Shown here: positions 25,692-37,989 of the stretch, piece by piece
Layout: each line of letters opens with the position of its first letter
How positions within the stretch are numbered: the first letter of the stretch is position 1
Assembly: GCA_020226215.1 (NCBI GenBank)
Contig: CM035226.1
Span: 63,635,455 to 63,699,454 of the forward strand
Direction: 5' to 3'
Length of the DNA stretch: 64,000 nt
Source: Sindora glabra
Taxonomy: Eukaryota; Streptophyta; Magnoliopsida; Fabales; Fabaceae
The notes under the pieces: generated by a model
What the model was told of the DNA's origin: nothing
What the model saw: the letters and a program-made list of their open reading frames with translations, nothing else
The model's database searches: none
Translations under genes and position numbers: made by a program

Positions 25692-27306
25692 ATGTTGAGA
25701 GAATTGCCTAGTGAAGAGGTTGACCTTCTAAAATGTAGCCACAAGAAAGCTAAGCCTACCAAGGAAGGTTCGATGGAGGAAATGATGGCTACTCAAATAA
25801 ATTTAGAGAATGAAAATGTGATACTGGAAAATAATAAAGAAATAACTCCTGTAAGACCCTTGATATCCTATAAGGATAAACTATTGCATGTTAATAGTGC
25901 CCATAATATTGATAAAGATGAGGAAATCATGGCTACAGATGATGAGAGTGAGTTTAAAGGAGAGGAGATGGAGACTCTTTTGGAACAAGTAGATCCTCTC
26001 TATCTAGTGGTGCTAGTAAGTGTAGAAGAACATCAAGAATGGTGCAAACCTTGGTAATGCTTTCTAATCATTAATTTGTTAAGGAAAGGATTATCTTATA
26101 GATTTTTTAAGGCTAGACTAGAGAAGATGTGGATGCTAAAAGGGGTTATGCAATTGATTGATATTGGTAATGATTTTTATATGATACGATTTAGTGAATA
26201 CAATGACTATAATAATATCTTGAAAAATGGGCCATCGATGTTCATGGATCATTATTTAGTGGTCTAGAGGTGGAGGTTGGAGTTTAACCCCTTTGATGCT
26301 TAGCACAAAAAACTTATTGTGTGGATTAGAGTGCCAGGTCTTCATTTGGAATACTACAATCAATGCTAGTTATGGCAATTGGGCAACAAGCTTGGCTGAA
26401 TGATCAAAGTGGATCTTCACTCGTTAAGGGAAAAGGAACATTAGCCACTGATTGAGAAAGGCAAATTCGCTAGAATTTATGTTAAGGTAAACTTGCAAAA
26501 GCAACTCATTTCAAGGTCAGAGTGAGAAGGAATGCTTTCTTGATACAATATGAAGGCCTCCATTTAATTTGCTTTACATGTGGGAGGTTCGACCTGTTGA
26601 AGATTGTTGTTTAGCACTTAACATGGATACTACATCTCCAACAGACATGAACCATGGCAAACACTTAGGAAGCATAACAATTGTCAAGGAGGTTGCTAAC
26701 TTGAAAAGTACATCCTAGTATCAAAGTGGCAGCTAGAGACACCAAATTTGGCTAATGGATGATTCCATAAAAACCAATCAAGAAAGGGTGCACTCAAGGG
26801 AAACAATCAATGCAATTTATGGAACTCGATCTTAAAGGCAAAGCTATAATTGTGGACTTTTAACCCAGTGCTAGCAAGGAAGGAGGAAAATATTGATTTG
26901 ATACTATATTAGCTTTGGAAAATGATTAGTTAATTATAGAAGGTGAGGACAAAATAAAAGAGGAATGATAATTGAAGATGATATTAACCTAACAAATAAC
27001 ATGGATGAAAGAAAAGGAGACAAATCACAAAATCTAAGTAGCAAACTACCAAAAAAGTCAAAAGCATTAATATTGAGTTATGCTAAACAATTAGTTGGTC
27101 AGAAACCACCTAAATCTAATACACAAGGCAAAGTCAAAACTAGCCCACTAATTAGGAAAGTGCCTATCAACAAAGTTAATGATAAACAATCCAAGCGCAC
27201 CACTAAGGTAGTGTCCACTCCCAAAGTAGTATATGGACATGATCAACCTACTCCCATGCAATGCAAAATAATACTAGGATGCTTGCTATCACCAAAAAAC
27301 AAGTAG
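25692..27306 (+). pseudogene. LINE ORF1 (DUF4283, RNA-binding protein)
   Basis: The reading starts at ATG 25,692, with an acidic and lysine-rich N-terminal part that includes SYKDKLL and SVEEHQEWCKPW before a stop near 26,055. The DUF4283 core follows: LSYRFFKARLEKMW, MQLIDIGNDFYMIRFSEYND, FMDHYLVV at 26,240-26,264, then after a stop VWIRVPGLHLEYYN and GKFARIYVKVNLQKQLIS. The CCHC zinc knuckle expected near 26,570 is reduced to traces (ICFTCGR-like text read across frames). The 26,965-27,306 part is a lysine-rich linker. ORF1 of plant LINEs coats the element RNA. At least five stops or shifts separate the pieces. Confidence 0.85.
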
Positions 27307-27489
27307 AACATCATTTAGACTCACAAGAATTGCTAAACATGCTCACCATTTCTTAGCTGATGAAAATGTATGCCGCTTCGTTGACCAAGGTAGAACTTGA
27401 GAGCCTCTTGGGTATGAACATTGCACACCATCCTTTGGAGTTACCCAACTATGGATGCTTTTTGCATCATTTTATTATCTTACTTTTTC

Positions 27490-30400
27490 CCAGGAATATT
27501 GCAAGCTAGAATTGTAAAGGAGTTGGAGCTTTATGTTTTGTGGCACAAGTTTGGGACTTAATCCAAAGGCACTAACTAGGCATTATAGTGATTGTAGGAT
27601 ATAGAATCAGAGATTGGAAAGCTTTAGAGATTGTCAAGAAAATTGGTTTGAATTGCCACCATATCATACATTTAAAGAAATTAGCAAAAGGCTTATGGCT
27701 TTTATGGAATATAGCATATTATCATATTATCGTTACCCACACCTATGAACAAGTTATTCATGCTAAATATATGTTAAAAATAATTAACAAAGTGAGGGTT
27801 TTAATAGGTGTGTATGCTTCATCAAGAGCAATGTAGAGAAAAGTCTTCTAAGACAATATAATTTCATTAGCATTTGAAATTCATGAACTTTGGCTTCTAC
27901 TAGAGGATTAGAATGCTTATGAAAAGATTTTGGAAAATGAAGGAGGTGAAGTGCCTAACTATAGTAGTATGCAACTTTTTTTTTCTAAAGGCATTAATCA
28001 ATGTAATGTGCTTCATTTAAGGTTTTAGGGTCCTAGGTTTACATGGGAAAGAACTAAAATGAAGGAAAGACTGGATGAATGCTATGTAAATAAAGAATGG
28101 AGAATGGCTAACCTAGAAGCAAATATCTTCCATCTATACCCAATGAAATCAAATCACCACCCCTTGCTAGTTTGATTAATGCCACTAAATTACAACACTC
28201 ATAGAAATCGATCATGTTGGTTCCATGTTGCATGGCTATCTGATAACTTATTTTTGGATGTCATTCAGGAGAACAATGACTTGCTTAATGCACCAGCTAA
28301 TTTTAGAGTCAATGTGCAATGATGGAATAAAGATGTGTTTGGAAATATATTCAAATGAAAAAGAATAATCATGGCCAAACTTGAAGAAATTGAACATGCA
28401 CTAGAATGAAGACATAATCCTTTTCTTGTCTCTCTATGGTAACATCCTTAGAGGGAATATGAAAGAATCCTTACTCAATAAAAAGTTACTTGGTTTCAAA
28501 AGTTAAGATGTAAATGGCTCTTATATGGTGACAAAATACCAAATATTTTCACACACAAATGATTAGCAAAAGAGAAAGAAATAAGATTGAAATGTTGATG
28601 GACTAAGATAACAAATGGAATACAAGTCCTAATGCCCTTAAAAACATGGCAATAAACTTCTTTTCTGAATTATATACTGCAGAATTCCCACCTTTCCCCT
28701 GTTACCCATTGTCAGGCTTATTTATAAAAACTAAAGAAAGGGATATATGTTGCATTCAAAGACAATTTGATGATGAGGAAATTAAATAGGAAATTTTTTT
28801 CGAGCTCTAGGTAGTGATGGATTACATGCTTTATTTTTTCAAAGAAAATGGCATGTGATTAGGAAGTCATTTTATGATCTAGTTAAGTAGGCCTTTGCTT
28901 ATCTGAAATGTATTGAGAAAATAAATAAGACTTTATTAGTTCTTATTCCTAAGGTGGATAAATTGCAATCGATCAAAGAATTTTGTCCAATTAGTTTCTA
29001 TAATGTTATATGCAAGATTATAACAAAGATTATAGCTAAGTGCCTCAAACCAATAATGAGGAATATTATCTCCCCTAATCAAAGTAGTTTCATTCTGAAC
29101 AGATATAGCTCGGATAATATTATTATAATATAAGAAGTAATCCACTCTATGAAGATAGAAAACGGAAAAATAGGATTTATAGCAATTAAAGTGGACCTAG
29201 AAAAGGTTTATGATAGCTTGGACAAGGCTTTTCTCAAAAGTACACTTATTGACATTGGGTTCAGGCCATCTTTTATTGACTTTATAATGGCATGTGTTTC
29301 CTCCTGCTCAATATGCATTATTTGGAATGAAGACCTTATAGAAAAATTCAAACCATCTAGAAGAGTACGACAAGAGGATCCACTCACCCCTTATTTTTTT
29401 GTGCCTTGTATGGAAAGACTTGTGTAGGAAATTCAAGTAGTAGTTCAAAACAATGATCAAAAGTCCATCACACTTTAGCTAAACATGGAGTTCCATTTTC
29501 TCATTTGTTCTTTGTTGATGACCTCATCTTATTTGCTGAAGCCTTAATGAAACAAGCAAAGGTTATCAAGTAATATTTGGACAAATTTTGTAATAATTCT
29601 AGCTAAAAGGTGAACAATGGAAAAACAAGAATATTCTTCTCTAAAAATATAAATCACAAAAGAATAGATGAGGTTAGTGCATATCTCCAATTCCAACGTT
29701 GTTGTGATCTCAAAAAATATATGAGAATTCCACTCTAACATAAAAGAGTGTTTACAGAGTCTTTTAGTTTTATTATTGAAAATGTCAAGCATAGATTGAG
29801 CAACTGGAAAGCTAAAACACTATCCCTTGGTAGGTGTGTTACATTGACAAAATCAGTATCATTAGCCATACCCTAATATTATATGCAAACAAATAATATT
29901 CCTACTTCAGTATGTTCCAAGGTGGACTAAATAAGTAGGAATTTTTATGGGATTCCACTGATATGGTAAGGAAGACTAATCTTATTGCATGGGAGGTGGT
30001 AAGCTTGCCTAAATTTGATGGTGGTCTTGGCATAAGACAAATGAAGTGAAATAATGATGCATTTCTTATGAAAATAGCTTGGGGTCTCATTAAGCATAAA
30101 GACTCCCTATGGGCAAGTGTGCTAAGCAACAAATATAATTACGGCTCACTCATAATTTCTCAAATTACTAGGAAACACAACCCATCCAATTTGTAGCAAA
30201 GAATTCACAAAGTGTGGGATGAAATAAGAAAAGGTATGAGATGGATTATCAGAGATGGAAGGGAAGCAAAATTTTGGACAAACACTTGGATTCCCAACGT
30301 TCCCCCTTATGTAAGATGAAAGAGGTCAGTACCCTATAGAGATAAATTACTATGTAAAGTCCTACCTAAATGAGAATGGTAAGTGGGACATGACACGGCT

Positions 30401-31577
30401 CCAATAATACATTCCTATAGATATTCTCTTATTTATACTGGGAATTCTTCTCCTTCACCACTAGTTAGGTCCAGATAAATTAATATGGAAATACTTTATG
30501 GATGGTAAGTTTTCTGTGAAGTTAGCCTATACCCACTTATCAATGTTGAATCTTGCTCAAAGTTGCTTACTTTGGAAGCATATTTGGACCTAGCCTGTCC
30601 CAAAAAAAATACGCTTTTTCCTCTGGCTATTTTCTAAGGATTAACTACTAATGAACAAATAGAGACAAATCAAACATATGACATCATTAGATTTATGCCC
30701 ACAATGTAATTAAAAGAGTGAGTGAACATTACATATGATAAGAGACTGTTAGCCAATTCAAACTATATGGCTTTTAGTCATTAAATTAGAATACTGGTCA
30801 GCTTTCTTTACTTTATCAATGCATGAATAGCTTGAGTGGAACTACTTCTCAAGTAGAAGAAAATCTATGAACTCTAACTGGGCCAGGACTTTTGGTTATA
30901 TTTACTGGTTATTATAGCTTAACTATAACTGCTTAGTTTTCAATGGCTTAATAGAATCTCTGCACTACATATAGATCTTGGCATTGACAAAAACTAAAGG
31001 ATTCGCATCTAATACTTCCTTGCTAACGTATATCCCTCATAACTAGAAGAATACAGAAGTTCAAATTAGATGGTACCCCCTTAGCCATGGTTGGTTTAAG
31101 TGCAACACTGATTGTTCAATTTGATCGAGAAAATAGTGCTAGCTGCGGGGGAATTTTTAGAGATAATATGGGCTACTAGATGCTTGGATTCTCTAGGATG
31201 GGAGGGTGTTCTGGTATCCTAATAGCTGAGCTATGGAGGCTTCATACTGGACTAGTCTTAGCTTGGGAAATTGGATAAAAAATCATATTTTCAGATGGAC
31301 TCAGCATTTGCAGTCTACTTGGTGTAGCAAGGATGCTTGGTCTAAAGCTGCCATTGTGTTATCCATTCGTGGTTTAATGCAAAAGCCATGGCATATTAAA
31401 ATAAGTCACTATTACAAAAAGGCCAATCAAGTAGCTAATTGCCGAGCAAATTTGGCTTTTTCGACCTATTCGTGGCACTCACTAATTGTTAAGTTCCATG
31501 CTCTTCCACCAGTTTGTTCTCAGGCATTCCTCTCAGATATGATGGGATACTTCTTCATAAGACTTGCAGCTTCTTAG
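27490..31577 (+). pseudogene. LINE ORF2 (endonuclease, reverse transcriptase, RNase H)
   Basis: Endonuclease traces run from about 27,495 (NIASWNCKGVGAL-like text with one stop) through RDWKALEIVKKIG and RFTWERTKMKERLDECYVN (28,032-28,090). Reverse transcriptase follows: FCPISFYNVICKIITKI (about 28,982), FIAIKVDLEKVYDSLDKAF (29,170-29,230), RVRQEDPLTPYFF, and the catalytic box as FVDDLILFAEA at about 29,508. A zf-RVT-like block lies at about 30,560-30,740 (SCLLWKHIWT, FFLWLF, LCPQC). RNase H traces run from about 31,080 (CNTDCSI, SASCGGIFRDNMGY, ILIAELWRLHTGLVLAWE) to the stop at 31,575. The product would nick DNA and copy its RNA into the target. More than twenty stops or shifts make it non-functional. 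Confidence 0.9.
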
Positions 31578-32980
31578 CTCTAGGCTTTAGCCTCTTTACT
31601 TACCAAAGAGGAAAAAATAATTAATATTATTTAGTTTTAAAGATAATCACTGTATATATATTATGTAAGCAAATTTTTAATAAGTTTGGATTCTTCTTCT
31701 TTTTTTTAATTTGAATAATATAGTATTATTTTAGCTCTAGATAAATATTAATTATTATTTCTCTTAAAATGTAAAATTAATATGGCCTAAAGGGATCTAA
31801 ATATGTGATTTCATTTTGGTAATTTTCCTAATCTATGAGAAAAATGTTAATAGCCTTTGCAGATCTCTTCATTAATTGATAGATTAAATTATAATGAAGA
31901 AAAAATTAGTATATGGAGCCAGATGTATATAACAAATGCATAGTGTGACAAAAAAAGTGATAAGTTTGACTTATCACTCACTAAAGAATAATTATCTTCT
32001 ATTCATTCGAATTATCACTTCCTTTATTATGAATTAAAACTTCTAACTCTAAGCTCATCATTGCCCAACTTTGAATTGTCTTATAAAATATCATATTATA
32101 AATAAATGAATTTTTAATATTAAGTGAAAGATTTTTATGGAATATTCAAAATGATTAAACAATTATCATCTGATTCCTTAAATCATACTATGTATCAAAT
32201 AATCATGTTAGAATAACTTAAAATTGAATTTTTATATTGAATTTCACCTTACTGAATAAAATTTGGCTATTTTTAGGAAAGTGAGGAAGCCAATCCTATG
32301 CTAAGTTATGTATTATATCATTAAACTACAATTTTCATAAGCTCAACTGAAATTAAATATTTGATGTCAAATGACATGGAGGGGCAGCCATTCAAAATTT
32401 GGAAAATTATTAGATTTTTAAAAATTGAAATTTACCTCTTTAGGATTAAAAATCTTTATGTCTCTAATTTAGGTGTTAAGGGAAGTTGTACACGAAAAAC
32501 TAAAAGTGCAGTTATAACTTTTCAGACTTCAAACACCAAGATTTCACAAAAGCAGTATATTCAAGATGAAAAGCCATATTGAAAACCTTCATGTAGTATT
32601 TAAAAACTAACATTGTCTTCAACTTGAGTTATTTCAAATCACTCATTCTCAATAAACTTCATTAGGGGGAGAAACTGGATATTTAGACATAGGAAGATGA
32701 ACATATACAATAGCCACACACACAAAAAAATCATATTAAAATCCCATCCAAACATCCATGCTGAGTGATTCCTTTCCACCATAGCAGCCACAATACTTGA
32801 CTATCTGCATATGAAGAAGAAGCGTTGCAAAGGATTCGGTGAATTTTTGTTGGATATTGATTCACAATAAAATCTTGAAATGATTTTATTTTTACAAATT
32901 TTAAAAAGGAGATAAATGTTTGGAGTCAACAAAGAAACATATAATATCTACCATATGCTGAAATAAGAGAGTAGTTATCC
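31578..32980. other. Non-coding stretch
   Basis: AT-rich sequence after the LINE, with no recognised gene. Base composition becomes less AT-rich from about 32,780. Confidence 0.45.
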
Positions 32981-33199
32981 ACTAATTATATAGTAGTGGT
33001 GGTTTTGGGCTTTTGGTGTATTTTAGCCCATAAATTTCTCCGTACGAGTAGTTTCCACATGCCATATTCGGGCTATTGTTGTATCTTTCTTGCTTTTCCA
33101 CATATCCGTGGCTTCCACTTGTGGTATTGGGTGTTGCTTCTGTGTTCATGCTAAGACCATCACCCTTCATCTCTGCTTCTCCTCCGTTGCTCACCCACA

Positions 33200-33455
33200 A
33201 TCACCATGTTCATCTCTGAGCCGTGGTGGGGCGTTACTTCTCTTTGTGCTTTTCTTTGATTTCACAGTGAAGTGATTATCACATTTCTGGATTTGAGGGC
33301 TTTTGAAGATTTTGTCTGTCTCTCAGCCGTGTTGGAACGTTGCTCTCGATTGAATTAGTCTTCGTCGAGCATTGCTTCTATTCGTGCTTTTCTTTGATTT
33401 CACGGTAAAGTGATTATCATGTTTCTAAATTTGAAGGCTTTTGAAGTGATTATCA
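33200..33455. repeat. Imperfect internal duplication in a GC-richer patch
   Basis: The words TCTCTGAGCCGTGGTGG (33,213) and TCTCTCAGCCGTGTTGG (about 33,319) are one repeated pair. GTGCTTTTCTTTGATTTCAC followed by GTGATTATCA and GGCTTTTGAAG occurs at 33,246-33,307 and again at 33,384-33,449. The spacings (about 106 and 138 bases) differ, so it is a duplication with later indels. It lies just left of the lectin relic. Confidence 0.7.
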
Positions 33456-33664
33456 CACTGCTTCTCAACTGAAACTATTGAAATTTGAATATGCACATAA
33501 ACTTGATGCTCTGGGATTGGTTCTTGTAACTCAGATTTAAAATCCTGGCAGAATAAAAGGTAACTGTCACAAAAGTAGAATTAGACAAGGTTCCAGGAGA
33601 AGAAATAACTTCATCCAGTATCATACCACCAAAGAGAATGAAAAATAGATCAATGCACAAAATG

Positions 33665-34112
33665 CTAAATTATAGTCACATAATAATTGTGATCAGTTTT
33701 TGCATAATAATCTTTGCTTTGATCTGAAATATCAGCATACCATGTCTCAGATTTATTGAATCTGATAGAGTTGATGTTTATACCCACATGAGTAGTATTA
33801 GTGTCACTCGGATCAACCTCTGGGTTGTAAAAGGTGTCAAACTCCACTGCCACAATTATATACCCACTTGAATTATACTTGTACCCAGTTGATTTATATA
33901 ATTAATCCTGATCACTGGTCATATGATTCTGCACCAATGAGAGCATCTCCTCTTAGATTCAATTTAATGTCTCTGAGGACTGTGTAATTGAAGGATAGTC
34001 GAGCAGCAGCATGGGTTATTGTTGTTATCAATAGGAAAAGGATAGTTGTCATTGAAGCAGAACAAGAGAGACTTGGGGCTTGAAGTTGATAAATATTGTG
34101 GTTCACAGCCAT
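33665..34112 (-). pseudogene. L-type (legume) lectin-domain gene fragment, internally deleted
   Basis: Reading leftward from ATG 34,112 there is a signal-peptide-like segment (MTTILFLLITTITHA) followed by ARLSFNYTVLRDIKLNLRGD, the usual first strand of secreted legume-lectin domains. After a stop and a frameshift near 33,910 the reading resumes with VAVEFDTFYNPEVDPSDTN, HVGININSI and then a stop at 33,665. That block holds the conserved D-T-F-x-N and the V-G-I-x-x-N-S-I strand of the lectin fold. About 60-90 residues expected between the two blocks are missing, and there is no kinase domain. In L-type lectin receptor kinases this part faces the cell exterior and binds ligands. The remnant is a broken gene copy. 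Confidence 0.75.
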
Positions 34113-34638
34113 GGCTGGATGGTCGAAGTTTTTGTGAATTTGGGATGAACTAAGAGCAAGCAAGCTATGTCTTCTTCTCAACTTCATTTTTTCTAGCCAA
34201 TAATTCTTGCTGGAGAATTGACAACTACTTAGTAAAGTTGAAAATTGCCCCTTGGATATCGATAAGGACACGTAGTATCATTCCTCTGGAAGTCAATAGT
34301 GGCGGCCAATCTTTGCAAAGTTTCAATCAATTTGACCCATCAAACCTTTCCTACATGACGTGGTCCTAACTCTATGACTCTACCTTTATTTCACAGTTCT
34401 AATCTAATTATATGGGGTTAGTGCAACAAAACTCAACCTTTTCCCTTTTTTTATAATTTTGAAAGCCATAATACAATAATATGTTATATCCCACTATCCC
34501 ATTATTTTATCTCAACAATTGTCTATAAGGATTTATTTTAAGACCTTTCAAATGAAATGCCCAAATTTTTAGTAGTAGGATGTAATTTGCCTCATTACAT
34601 TTTTTCTTTTGTGTTGCGTCTCCTTTGTCAAAATACTA

Positions 34639-34769
34639 ACTTTGGTAGTGCCGTCTGTGATATATGTTATTAGGGGAACACTACGGCACCCCGGGGGTTC
34701 CAAACTCGAGGTGACGTGGCACCCTTCCCATGTTATTATCATATAAATTACTTTAGTAGTGCCATTTGT
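34639..34769. repeat. Direct repeat ACTTTRGTAGTGCC around the GC-rich insert
   Basis: ACTTTGGTAGTGCCGTCTGT at 34,639-34,658 and ACTTTAGTAGTGCCATTTGT at 34,750-34,769 are a 20-base pair with four differences, 111 bases apart. They lie on either side of the 57 bp insert and its 9 bp duplication, so the host sequence may itself be an older repeat. Confidence 0.7.
34664..34738. mobile_element. 57 bp GC-rich insert flanked by a perfect 9 bp direct repeat
   Basis: ATGTTATTA occurs at 34,664-34,672 and again at 34,730-34,738. Between them are exactly 57 bases, 38 of which are G or C, in a neighbourhood that is otherwise mostly A and T. The insert starts GGGGAA and ends TTCCC, a short inverted end, and contains CCCCGGGGG, CTCGAG and GACGTGG. 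A 9 bp duplication is what Mutator-like transposases make, so a miniature or internally deleted MULE is the simplest reading. Repair filler DNA is the alternative. Confidence 0.55.
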
Positions 34770-36097
34770 AAAGAAAATAAAGAAAATTATTAAGATTGAT
34801 GGTTAGATCATATATTTGGAACTTTATTTAATTTATAATTTTCGTATACTTGAAATAATTTAATTATAATTTTTTATTCATTTTTATATTTAGTAAATTA
34901 GACAATATTTATTCTTTATTATCCATCATGATATGCATTTATATAAAATATAAGGATTAGCATTTATACATTAAATTTTATATAAATTAATATTGTTTTT
35001 ATAAATTTAATTTATTATAATATTTGATCATGTATCATTTATTTAAATATGATGAAGATAATTGATTAATATAATATTATAATATTATGATAACTCTATC
35101 AATTAGTAATTATTTTAAAAAAAATATAATATCTCTTATTACTTAAGTTGAATATAATTATGTAAATTTTTTAATTATTCAAATAGCATAAATATGATAT
35201 ATTTTAAATTAATCACTTGAATAACTTATAATTTAAATTTTAAAAATTTAAATTTAAATTATAAATTATTATTAATTAAATTAAATTTAATTAAATCTGT
35301 ACATTGCACTAGTTAAAAGCTAGTTAAGTTACTAGTTAAGTTATATACATGGTATTTCGTAGATGGAAGATAGGCTGGGTTATATAAAAGTATGAAATAT
35401 CTAAAAAGAAAAATATGCAATTTAAATTTAAAATTTCACTTAAAGAGATAATGATACAATAAAATCTAAATCAATGGGATATTGACATCCGAAGCGATAT
35501 ATTAAGTAGGATAAAGGCAACATTAAAAGTATAAATTTTAAAATGGAATAAAAATGAACCATCTTTGTCATCTAAAATGTAATGAAACATTCAGATTATG
35601 AACCATTTTTCGGTAATCCATTTCACTCTTCTGTTGCATCCTTCTTACTAACCATGAAATTACATGTTCCTTTAGGCAGTATTCTGATGCCAAAACATCT
35701 TGATGTCAAAACTTCAATAAGATTAGAGAATAAAAAACAAAGCCATTTGTTGACAAAAAACATCATGCTTCTTGTACTTTATATTTGTACAAACATGTGC
35801 CAAAATTATAAATTTTGAATCTAGGAAAGAAGGATGAAGGGAACACCTGTAAAAGAACAAATGTAGAGCTTGGGTTTGTCCGGTCAGTTTTCAACTCCTC
35901 TTATTTGTGTATAACTACAAGTACTTGATAATTAAAAATGAAGTTACACATGGTGTAAAATGTACTATTTCATCTTACTGAAGGATTAAGACATGAAGTT
36001 ACCTTGAAGTCACACATATCGATCGGAATCAAACTGAATGATTGTGTGTAAGGTTTCAAGCTAATCTCCAATTTATTTCAGCATCAACAATCAATTT
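34770..36097. other. AT-rich non-coding stretch
   Basis: It contains a perfect AT-only inverted repeat around 35,230-35,270 (AATTTAAATTT arms) and, near 35,297-35,312, TCTGTACATTGCACTAGTT, a diverged and inverted relative of the near-palindrome at 25,132. No gene was recognised. Confidence 0.45.
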
Positions 36098-36304
36098 TAT
36101 TGATCTCCATAAGAAAAGACCTTTTGAAATTCAAACACAGTGTTTATGGGAACCTGAGATCGTCCTTGAAGATGAATTTGCCCATCTTTATTGTCCAAAA
36201 TTGAAATTTCATTTGCTTTGACCTACAAGTGGTCATAACACCTGTCCACAAAATCATAGACTTCGCTTTGCTAATTGCATTAAGCCCGGATGTTCCTCAA
36301 TTCT
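36098..36304 (-). pseudogene. Exon-like relic of an unrecognised protein
   Basis: After a good acceptor (TTGCAG, ending at 36,305) the minus strand reads RIEEHPGLMQLAKR, then with one shift YDFVDRCYDHL, a stop, and VKANEISILDNKDGQIHLQG followed by RSQVPINTVFEF. It ends at a stop at 36,098. The amino-acid texture is that of a real protein rather than translated AT-rich DNA. I do not recognise the family. The stop, the shift and the lack of a downstream splice donor suggest a dead terminal exon. It may belong with the relic at 37,990-38,478. Confidence 0.35.
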
Positions 36305-37989
36305 CTGCAACATTAAGCATGTGTGGCAACATGTACAAAGTAAAAAATGCATAGGAAAATCAAACCACCATTCAACAAATTAAATTATCGTTTGATAAAT
36401 GATAAACTACTCACGGTTATTGGTAGTTCCAGGAATCCAGAGTTCTAACCGAGTAGATACACTTTTAAGAACCTATAATTACCAGGATCTTGAAGAAAGT
36501 GATAGTGACCTATGTTGTTGCCTATTAGGGACAGACTATAATCTAACGGCAAGGAGCTGAATAATGAAAAATCACAGTACTAATTCTATTCCTAATCAGC
36601 TTAGTTCAGAATTCATATTTTTGGCAAATTTTGTCATTATAGATTATAAAAGTATACTTGCTTCACGAAATAAACCCCATCAAATGAAAATTACAGGTTT
36701 CTTAATAATCACACCAACATAATGTATGTTTTCCTACTACCAATAACCCCACAAGCCAAAACAATGGCATTACCCATTAAAGATCCCTGGTATCAGAGGG
36801 TAACTTCTTTGAAGATGTGCCTTACATTATCATCCTCTTGGCCAAAGGAGTCCAACTAGTAGCAATTAAAACAGGTTGCCCTCCTAAAATAGAATAGATG
36901 GATTATGGTATAAAATGAACCAATCTGAGAAAGAAAAGGAAATTAGAGAGAGATAATCTCAATTGAATGCAGATTTCACACATAAAAATAGATAAATCAA
37001 CAAAAGATCATTGTAAATGCCATTCAAAGAAGTTCACTCTCGACAAGCATGAAGAATAATTAAAGTTTATTTTGAAATAATAACAAAGTGAACAAAAGTA
37101 AAGGTTTGTAATTTTACTAAGTATTTACCTTAAAACTAAAATACATGCCTTACATGATCCATAAAAGCTAACTAAGAAAAATAAACTTGTGGCTAAATTT
37201 TTGGTAAATCCCATGGAACAGTAAAACTTGCAACAAAAGTTTGATTGTCCTATTCAATATTATAAAAGGTTTTTTCATATTGGAGAGATATAATAGAAAG
37301 AAGCTCTAAACTTTTGCACATTAGACAAAATTCTTATCATCCTTTTTTCATGTAAATATGAGCTTTCTTTTGTGCTACTTTCTTCAAAATCCTAGATCTC
37401 CATCCATATCTTCTTGTAATCAGTTAATCTCTCAAAGAACATTAAATTGGTATTACATATTAGTACATATGATTATTGTTTATCTTTATACTATTGTTTA
37501 AGGATAAAGAACAATGCTGCAACTAATATTAAAAGAAGAAAGTAGTCAAAATAGTTATGAGTAAATAGTGAAACAATGGTATAAGTATGGCAAGCAGGAT
37601 CTGAAAAGGATAAATGATTAAATATATTACCACTCGCCTTAAGGAAGACATTCACAAGCCCTTGGTATACATGAAATCAATCAATGTCCTTTATCAAGTG
37701 GTAAAAGTTCAAGGGATCCAAAAATTAGTGACTTATAATTTGAAGTCATGCCAGCCAGACATATTCCTCATCTCAGGTCAAAAACATGTTCACAGTTTAT
37801 AAATTAACCAACTTCGATAATGCAATATTATAATAGTCATAATATTTATGCGCGATTTCCATCAACTCATTAGGTGACTAAAAATATTAAAAACCACAAA
37901 AGTATGTATTAGTATATGAGAAGTAAAAACTTCATAAGGTCAGTGAATTATATTAAAGATGAAAAAGAAATTAAGGAAAAATACTAAAC

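Larger units (their letters stand above)
25692..31577 (+). mobile_element. Non-LTR retrotransposon (plant L1-type LINE), near full length, inactive
   Basis: About 5.9 kb containing, in order, an ORF1 with a DUF4283 domain, then an ORF2 with apurinic-type endonuclease, reverse transcriptase, zinc-binding zf-RVT and a C-terminal RNase H domain. This is the order of plant L1 elements. Every part is broken by stops or shifts. I see no clear poly(A) tail or target duplication after 31,577, so the exact ends are uncertain. Confidence 0.9.
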
